Assembly (NCBI RefSeq): GCF_036388275.1 | Contig: NZ_DASVSF010000079.1 | Coordinates: 1 to 18,221, forward strand | Direction of reading: 5' to 3' | Length of the DNA stretch: 18,221 nt | Source of the DNA: Longimicrobium sp. | GTDB lineage: Bacteria; Gemmatimonadota; Gemmatimonadetes; Longimicrobiales; Longimicrobiaceae | In this document: one piece after another, positions 9,901 to 18,221 of the stretch | Position numbering within the stretch: the first letter of the stretch is position 1 | Layout of the letters: each line of letters starts with the position of its first letter | Translations under genes and position numbers: made by a program | The notes under the pieces: generated by a model | Told to the model about the DNA's origin: nothing | Database searches by the model: none | The model's input: the letters and a program-made list of their open reading frames with translations, nothing else

Positions 9901-12900
9901 CGGAGTACATGGTCCCGTCCGCATTCGTCTTCCTGGACGCGCTGCCGCTGAACCCGAACGGAAAGCTGGACCGCAAGGCGCTGCCGGCGCCGGAGCTCGC
10001 GTCGTCGGAGGAGACGTACGTGGCGCCGCGGACGCCGACCGAAGAGGTGCTGGCGGGGATCTGGGCAGAGGTGCTGCGGCTGGAGCGGGTGGGCGCCGAG
10101 GAGAAATTCTTCGACCTGGGCGGGCACTCGCTCCTTGCCACCCGCGTCGCCGCGCGCGTCCACCAGGTCTTCGGCGTGGAGCTCCCGCTCCGCGCCCTCT
10201 TCGAGCAGCCGGTCCTTTCCGGGCTGGCGGCCGAGATCGACCGTCTCCGCGACACCGGCGCGGCGGCCGGCGCCGACGCCATCGCCCCCGCCGGGCGCGA
10301 GGGCGACCTGCCGGTGACGTTCGCGCAGGAGCGGCTCTGGTTCGTGGACGCGCTGGACCCGGGAAGCCCGGTGTACGCCATCCCGTTCTCGTACTACATC
10401 ACCGGTGGTCTCGACGACGATGCCCTCCGCCGCGCGCTGGCCGAGCTGGTGCGCCGCCACGAGCCGCTGCGCACGACGCTCCCGGCCGTGGACGGCGTTC
10501 CCGTGCAGCGAATCGCCCCGCCCCCGGCCAGCTTCGACCTGCCGGTCACCGACCTGCGGCACCTGCCCGAGGGCGAGCGGCGGGCCGAGGCCGGCCGCCT
10601 GGTGGCCGAAGCCTCGCGGCACCGCTTCGACCTGGCGCGCGGGCCGCTCTTCCGCGGGTCGCTCGTCCACGTGGCCGATGACGAGCACCTCCTGCTCCTC
10701 AACCTGCACCACGCCGTCGGCGACGGGTGGTCGCTGGGGGTGCTGCGGGAGGAGATCTCCGCGCTCTACGGCGCCTTTTCGCGCGGCGAAGCGTCGCCGC
10801 TGCCGGAGCCCGCGCTGCAGTACGCGGACTACGCGGTGTGGCAGCGCGAGCGCCTGTCCGGCGCCGCGCTGGAGCGGCAGATGGAGTTCTGGCGGCAGGC
10901 GCTGGAGGGCGCCCCGGCGCTGCTGGAGCTGCCGACCGACCGTCCCCGGCCGCCGGTGGAATCGCACCGCGGCGCGGTGGAGCGCCTGGTCGTCGCGCCC
11001 GCCCTGGCGGGGGAGGTGCAGGCGCTCGCCCGCCGCGAGGGGGCCACGCTGTTCATGGTTCTCCTCGCCGCGCTGGACGTGGTCCTGGGACGCCTCGCCG
11101 GGCAGGAGGACGTCGTCGTCGGGACGCCCATCGCCGGGCGGACGCGGGCAGAAACCGAGCGGATGGTGGGCCTGTTCCTGAACTCGCTGGCGCTCAGGGC
11201 CGACCTTTCGGGCGACCCGAGCTTCCGCGAGCTGCTGGGGCGGGTGCGCGAAAGCACGCTGGACGCGTACGCGCACCAGGATCTCCCCTTCGAGCGGGTG
11301 CTGGAGGAGGTGCGTCCCGAGCGCAGCATGGCGCACGCCCCCGTGTTCCAGGTGATGCTCAACCTGATGAACTTCCAGGACGGCGCCGTCCGCGGCGAGG
11401 GGCTGGAGGTGGCGGGGGCCGGCTCGATCGGCGACGCGGCCAGCAAGTTCGACCTCACGCTGTACGTGCTGGAGCGGAACGGGGCGATCGTCGTCAACCT
11501 GGTGTACGCCGCGGACCTGTTCGACGCGCCGCGGATGCGCGAGTTCCTGGCGCAGCTCGAGGGCGTGCTCCGCCAGGCCGCGGCCGCGCCGGAAACCCGC
11601 GTCGGGGCGCTGTCGCTGGCGACGGAAGCGGCGCGTGGCGTCCTTCCCGATCCGGCCGCGCCGCTGGACGACACGTGGCGGGGCGCGGTTCACGAAGTGT
11701 TCGCCGCGCGGGCGATGGAGACGCCGGAGGCGCTGGCGGTGGAGGACCCGCGCGAGCGGTGGACGTACGCCGAGCTGGACGCGGCCACGGACCGCATCGC
11801 CCGCGCGCTGGCGGATGCCGGGGTAGGCGTGGACGATGTCGTCGCCGTTACCGGCCACCGGAGCGCCGCGCTGGTCCGCGCGCTGCTGGGGACGATGAAG
11901 AGCGGCGCGGCCTTCCTGGTCCTCGATCCGGCCTACCCGGCCGCACGCCTGGCCGAGTACGTCCGCATCGCGCGCCCCGCCGCGCATCTCCACCTTTCCG
12001 CGGCGGGCGATCTGCCCGGCGAGGTGGCGGCGGTGCTGGCCGAAACCCTCCGGACGACCCTCGTCCTCCACCCGCGTGGCGACGCGGCGGCGGAAGAGGT
12101 GGACGGCATCCCGTCGTCCGCATCCCCCGTGTCGGTGGAGGTGGGGCCCGATACGCTGGCGTACCTGTCGTTCACGTCGGGGACCACGGGCACGCCCAAG
12201 GCGGTGATGGGGCGGCACTCGTCGCTCACGCACTTCACGCCGTGGCTGGCGGCGGAGTTCGGTCTCTCCGCGTCCGACCGCTTCAGCCTCCTTTCCGGGC
12301 TGGCGCACGACCCGCTGCACCGCGACATCTTCACCCCGCTCCAGCTCGGCGCCGCGGTCGTCGCGCCGGAGCCGGACGGGATCGGCACCCCCGGCTACCT
12401 CGCGCGGTGGATGCGCGAGGCGGGGGTCACCGTGGCGCACCTGACGCCGGCCATGGGCCAGCTGTTGGCGGACGCGTCCGCGGGTGAGCGGATCGATTCG
12501 CTGCGCCGCGCCTTCTTCGTGGGCGACGTCCTCCGCCGCGCCGACGTGCAGCGGCTGGCGGCGCTCGCGCCCAACCTGCGCGTCGTCAACTACTACGGGT
12601 CTACCGAGACGCAGCGCGCCGTCTCGTTCCACGTAGTCGACACGCAAGCCGAGCAGAAGGAGATCATCCCCCTGGGACGCGGGATCCCCGGGGTGCAGCT
12701 GCTCGTCCGCAACGCGACGGGGGAGATCGCGGGGATCGGCGAGGTGGGCGAGATCTGGATGCGCTCGCCGCACCTGGCCGCCGGCTACCTGGGCGACGAA
12801 GCGCTCTCGGCGGAGCGCTTCGTGGCCAACCCGTGGACCGGCGATCCGCGCGACCGCCTGTACCGCACCGGCGACCTGGGCCGCTACCGCCCGGACGGCG

Positions 12901-13559
12901 AGGTGGAGCCGCTGGGGCGCGCCGACCAGCAGGTACAGGTGCGCGGCTTCCGCGTGGAGCTGGGCGAGGTGGAAAGCGCCCTGGTGTCGCATCCGGCGCT
13001 CAGGGAAGCCGTCCTGATGGTGCGCGAGATGGAGGGCGACCGGCGGCTGGTGGCATACTGGGTCCCCTCCGACGAAGGTGCCGACGGGCCCGATGCCGCC
13101 GTGCTCCGGGCGCACCTGAAGGCACTCCTGCCGGAGTACATGGTCCCGTCGGCCTACGTGCGGCTGGACCGGCTTCCGCTGACCGCGAACGGCAAGGTGG
13201 ACCGCCGTGCCCTCCCCGATCCGGAGGCGCCCTCCACGGCCCAACTGGTGGAGCCGCGCACGGCCACGGAGCGGGTGGTCGCGGAGATCTGGATGGAGGT
13301 GCTGGGCGTGGAGAAGGTGGGCGTGGAGGACGATTTCTTCGTGCACGGGGGCCACTCGCTCAAGGCGACGCAGGTGCTGGCGCGCATCTCCCAAAGGCTG
13401 GACGTGGAGCTTCCCCTCCGCGTGCTCTTCGAGAGCCCGACCGTCGCCGGCCTCGCCGCGGCGGTCGAGGCCGCGGTCGCCGATGCTCTCACGGAGCTGG
13501 AAGGGCTGAGCGACGAGGAGGTAGCGGCCCTGCTGGCGGGGATCGGGGACGAGGCGTGA
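6975..13559 (+). CDS. Bimodular NRPS: C-A-T-C-A(Lys2-type)-T
   Basis: 2194 aa; starts at the ATG overlapping the PKS stop. Module 1: C domain about 39-480 with intact HHIISDG (169-175); A domain about 515-1010 with TSGSTG at 662-667 and NGKLDR; T domain with Ser1052. Its pocket reads D707, A708, T711, Q752, L777, G779, L802, V810, W811 (DATQLGLVW), closest in my memory to Gly codes of the DILQLGLIW kind but with two changed pocket residues. Module 2: C domain about 1112-1550 with HHAVGDG (1245-1251); A domain about 1565-2080; T domain with Ser2128. The second A domain has the landmarks of L-aminoadipate reductases: SFTSGTTGTPKAVMGRH, GLAHDPLHRDIFTPL, HLTPAMGQLL, AFFVGDV and YGSTETQRAVSF. Its pocket is DPRHFVYRA plus Lys2074. 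The first C domain must accept the chain from the PKS. The protein ends at a carrier domain and a docking-like tail (LEGLSDEEVAALLAG), so release happens elsewhere. Confidence 0.97.
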   Translation: MTQLSELSPAKRALREARLRGRYQEAPIVPRAQTGDAPLSHAQERLWFIDRMYPGMTAYNLVTPLRLPGALDAAVLERALGEVVRRHDVLRTTFREVNGVPAQVVAPFTGFALAVEDLSGLPPGERGAQAQARLARERARPFDLSAGPVFRASLLRLDAQDHVLLVGMHHIISDGWSLGVFLRELAALYDAYRQGWDSPLPPLPVQYADYAAWQRAQPPAAAERQLAYWRRQLGGAPELLELPTDRPRTPVPSFRGAQVPVEVPLVVVDRLRALANVQGATLHMVLLGAFQVLLARHAGAQDVSVGIAVSGRSRREVEGLIGIFVNTLVLRTDLSGDPTFRVVVDRVREMALDAYQNQEVPFERVVAELSPQRSLSHSALFQVLFLLEEAAPAPAGADGPSPEPAPASAPPGEGGPGPAPFTSGQAETTQVDLTLVLRSDARGLSGSLEYATDLFDEGTARRMASHLERVLALLSTDPDTRLSAVDLLDGAERRRVLETWSGAEAAPPGEGLLHALIAAQAERTPDAEAVVFEDTSLTYRALEARATRLACHLARLGAGPEVRVGVCLERGAEMMVAVLAVLKTGAAYLPLDPGYPAGRLAYMLKDAGAPLVVTQPSLRELLAGEDVRIVVVDGDADAIEGDAAEAPRSAVVPANTAYVIYTSGSTGRPKGVVVTHANVVALVAAMDGHVGGTAPGTWLAVSRIGFDASITELFWTLARGFRVVLHPDFERARAEPGALARRIRRHAVTHLQCTPSLLRMLLAESGVEGLAGVERLLLGAEPLPPDLVGELGTVVSAGIVNLYGPTETTVWATAYEVEGVAGRIPIGSPLAGTRVYVLDGALGPQPVGVPGELCIAGTGVARGYLDQPGMTAERFVPDPFASAPGARMYRTGDRGRWVEGTRTAVLDFLGRMDAQVKIRGFRIEPGEVEAVLRRHESVADCVVMARAETAETRLVAYVVGKAEVEALREHLRRSLPEYMVPSAFVFLDALPLNPNGKLDRKALPAPELASSEETYVAPRTPTEEVLAGIWAEVLRLERVGAEEKFFDLGGHSLLATRVAARVHQVFGVELPLRALFEQPVLSGLAAEIDRLRDTGAAAGADAIAPAGREGDLPVTFAQERLWFVDALDPGSPVYAIPFSYYITGGLDDDALRRALAELVRRHEPLRTTLPAVDGVPVQRIAPPPASFDLPVTDLRHLPEGERRAEAGRLVAEASRHRFDLARGPLFRGSLVHVADDEHLLLLNLHHAVGDGWSLGVLREEISALYGAFSRGEASPLPEPALQYADYAVWQRERLSGAALERQMEFWRQALEGAPALLELPTDRPRPPVESHRGAVERLVVAPALAGEVQALARREGATLFMVLLAALDVVLGRLAGQEDVVVGTPIAGRTRAETERMVGLFLNSLALRADLSGDPSFRELLGRVRESTLDAYAHQDLPFERVLEEVRPERSMAHAPVFQVMLNLMNFQDGAVRGEGLEVAGAGSIGDAASKFDLTLYVLERNGAIVVNLVYAADLFDAPRMREFLAQLEGVLRQAAAAPETRVGALSLATEAARGVLPDPAAPLDDTWRGAVHEVFAARAMETPEALAVEDPRERWTYAELDAATDRIARALADAGVGVDDVVAVTGHRSAALVRALLGTMKSGAAFLVLDPAYPAARLAEYVRIARPAAHLHLSAAGDLPGEVAAVLAETLRTTLVLHPRGDAAAEEVDGIPSSASPVSVEVGPDTLAYLSFTSGTTGTPKAVMGRHSSLTHFTPWLAAEFGLSASDRFSLLSGLAHDPLHRDIFTPLQLGAAVVAPEPDGIGTPGYLARWMREAGVTVAHLTPAMGQLLADASAGERIDSLRRAFFVGDVLRRADVQRLAALAPNLRVVNYYGSTETQRAVSFHVVDTQAEQKEIIPLGRGIPGVQLLVRNATGEIAGIGEVGEIWMRSPHLAAGYLGDEALSAERFVANPWTGDPRDRLYRTGDLGRYRPDGEVEPLGRADQQVQVRGFRVELGEVESALVSHPALREAVLMVREMEGDRRLVAYWVPSDEGADGPDAAVLRAHLKALLPEYMVPSAYVRLDRLPLTANGKVDRRALPDPEAPSTAQLVEPRTATERVVAEIWMEVLGVEKVGVEDDFFVHGGHSLKATQVLARISQRLDVELPLRVLFESPTVAGLAAAVEAAVADALTELEGLSDEEVAALLAGIGDEA
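11637..13215 (+). other. Lys2/alpha-aminoadipate-reductase-type adenylation domain inside the NRPS
   Basis: Residues about 1555-2080 of the bimodular NRPS. In place of the usual FDxSV(F/W)E motif it has AHDPLHRDIF (1777-1786). Mapping to GrsA numbering gives D1779, P1780, R1783, H1822, F1847, V1849, Y1873, R1881, A1882 and Lys2074: DPRHFVYRAK. The code I recall for fungal Lys2 is DPRHFVMRAK, one residue different. Lys2 adenylates the delta-carboxyl of L-2-aminoadipate; here no reductase domain follows the carrier. Family assignment is strong from several motifs; the actual substrate is inference. Confidence 0.85.
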
Positions 13560-13636
13560 CGGCGGGGCGTGGCCGTGGGGCAGCGGTGCGCGCCCGCGGC
13601 CGCGGCGCCCCCTTCTGAGCGCTGGGGCGGTCCGTT

Positions 13637-13655
13637 CTCCCCTGTTGCGGGGGAG
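13637..13655. repeat. Hairpin CTCCCC / GGGGAG
   Basis: Six-base-pair stem CTCCCC (13637-13642) and GGGGAG (13650-13655) with a 7-base loop, 78 bases after the stop of the bimodular NRPS. No T-run follows, so it is not a standard intrinsic terminator, although it could stall or stabilise the mRNA end. Confidence 0.5.
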
Positions 13656-13677
13656 GTTGCCGGCGAAGCACCTCGTG

Positions 13678-13695
13678 CGCGCGGAACTCCGCGCG
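13678..13695. repeat. Hairpin CGCGCGG / CCGCGCG
   Basis: Perfect seven-base-pair inverted repeat (13678-13684 and 13689-13695) around the tetraloop AACT. All stem pairs are G:C, so it should be very stable. Function unknown. Confidence 0.5.
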
Positions 13696-13700
13696 GCAGC

Positions 13701-13733
13701 AGAAAAAGCCCCCTCCTGCCGCTTGCGGGGGGC
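13701..13733 (-). terminator. Terminator-like hairpin acting on minus-strand transcripts
   Basis: Read on the minus strand: GCCCCC (13733-13728), a 14-base loop that can fold further (CCG-CAAG-CGG), GGGGGC (13713-13708), then TTTTTCT (13707-13701). A GC stem followed by a T-run is the form of an intrinsic terminator. No minus-strand gene is present in the window, so its role is unclear: it may block antisense transcription or be part of a dispersed repeat. For plus-strand transcripts the A-run comes first, so standard termination is not expected. Confidence 0.45.
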
Positions 13734-13782
13734 CGCGCCGCGGCATGCAAACCAGGCTCGTAAGCCCCCTCACTAGCGGCAG
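13716..13782. repeat. Imperfect long inverted repeat
   Basis: CTGCCGCT-TGCG-GGGGGC (13716-13733) is an imperfect inverted copy of GCCCCC-TCACT-AGCGGCAG (13764-13782); the outer 8 and inner 6 bases match. About 30 bases lie between the arms. It overlaps the minus-strand terminator-like hairpin, so the two folds are alternatives. Confidence 0.5.
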
Positions 13783-13830
13783 CGGCCCCGCCGAGCACGA
13801 ACCCACCGCGCCGCACCGAACCGCGGTCGC

Positions 13831-13854
13831 GAGGCACCGGGCACTAGGTGCCTC
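13831..13854. promoter_or_regulatory. Perfect 8-bp inverted repeat upstream of the second NRPS gene
   Basis: GAGGCACC (13831-13838) and GGTGCCTC (13847-13854) form a perfect inverted repeat with an 8-base spacer, ending 34 bases before the ATG at 13889. It could be an mRNA leader hairpin or a binding site for a dimeric regulator. No T-run follows. Which of the two it is cannot be told from sequence alone. Confidence 0.45.
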
Positions 13855-13888
13855 CGTCTCTCGTCGGTAGCCCACCACACACAGAGCG

Positions 13889-18221
<4,333 letters not shown>

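Larger units (their letters stand above)
13560..13888. other. Non-coding gap of 329 bp with several inverted repeats
   Basis: No convincing gene on either strand. It holds at least four palindromic structures, listed separately, and two copies of AAGCCCCCTC (13706-13715 and 13762-13771). It is the only place in the window for a promoter of the downstream NRPS gene, but I could not pick a clear -35/-10 pair. The palindromes resemble the dispersed intergenic repeats of some high-GC genomes; that comparison is from memory. Confidence 0.7.

Noticed and set aside
5826..13394. A 2522-codon open frame on the minus strand
   Set aside because: It lies antisense to well-defined PKS and NRPS domains. 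Its translation is Arg/His/Pro/Gly-rich with no recognisable domain, as expected for a shadow frame in very GC-rich DNA.
13569..13763. A 64-codon plus-strand frame in the intergenic gap
   Set aside because: It is the translation of the palindromic repeats; no RBS, no known family, and Pro/Ala/Gly/Arg composition.
13560..13888. A sigma-70-like promoter for the gene at 13889
   Set aside because: No convincing -35/-10 pair at proper spacing could be found by eye in this GC-rich stretch.

Overview
The window is an 18.2-kb fragment of a modular biosynthetic locus. It is almost wholly occupied by hybrid non-ribosomal peptide synthetase / polyketide synthase (NRPS/PKS) genes, all on the plus strand. 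GC content is about 73 % in the lines I counted, third codon positions are strongly G/C, and the intergenic DNA is rich in GC palindromes. This fits a high-GC bacterium. The style of the modules and palindromes reminds me of Gemmatimonadota (Longimicrobium-like) or Myxococcota, but no phylogenetic marker gene is present, so this is tentative.

Layout: (1) positions 2-2374 hold the 3' part of an NRPS (end of a C domain, then A-T and an Arg-rich tail). (2) 2371-6978 is a one-module PKS (KS-AT-KR-T) whose KR looks catalytically dead. (3) 6975-13559 is a bimodular NRPS (C-A-T-C-A-T) whose second A domain belongs to the Lys2/alpha-aminoadipate-reductase type, not the usual amino-acid type. (4) 13560-13888 is a non-coding gap full of inverted repeats. 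(5) 13889-18221 is the 5' part of another NRPS (C-A-T-C...) that runs off the end. Genes 1-2 and 2-3 overlap by 4 bp (ATGA) and are surely one operon.

As an assembly line, read linearly, the order is: Ala-like residue, malonate-type extension left at the beta-keto level, Gly-like residue, aminoadipate-like residue, then (across the gap) an aromatic-like residue and at least one more condensation. Similar C-terminal 'LE-x-(M/L)-SDEE' tails on proteins 2 and 3, and similar N-terminal helices on proteins 3 and 4, suggest hand-over 2 to 3 and 3 to 4. No thioesterase, reductase, epimerase or methyltransferase domain is visible, and no MbtH or phosphopantetheinyl transferase gene.

Caution: the first 131 bases and the last 131 bases are identical and in the same reading frame. 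Joining them would fuse the two partial NRPS genes into one C-A-T-C-A-T protein of 2191 aa, almost the size of protein 3 (2194 aa). The window therefore looks like a contig that ends in a repeat shared by C domains. Whether the two partial genes are one gene or two is not resolved by the sequence.
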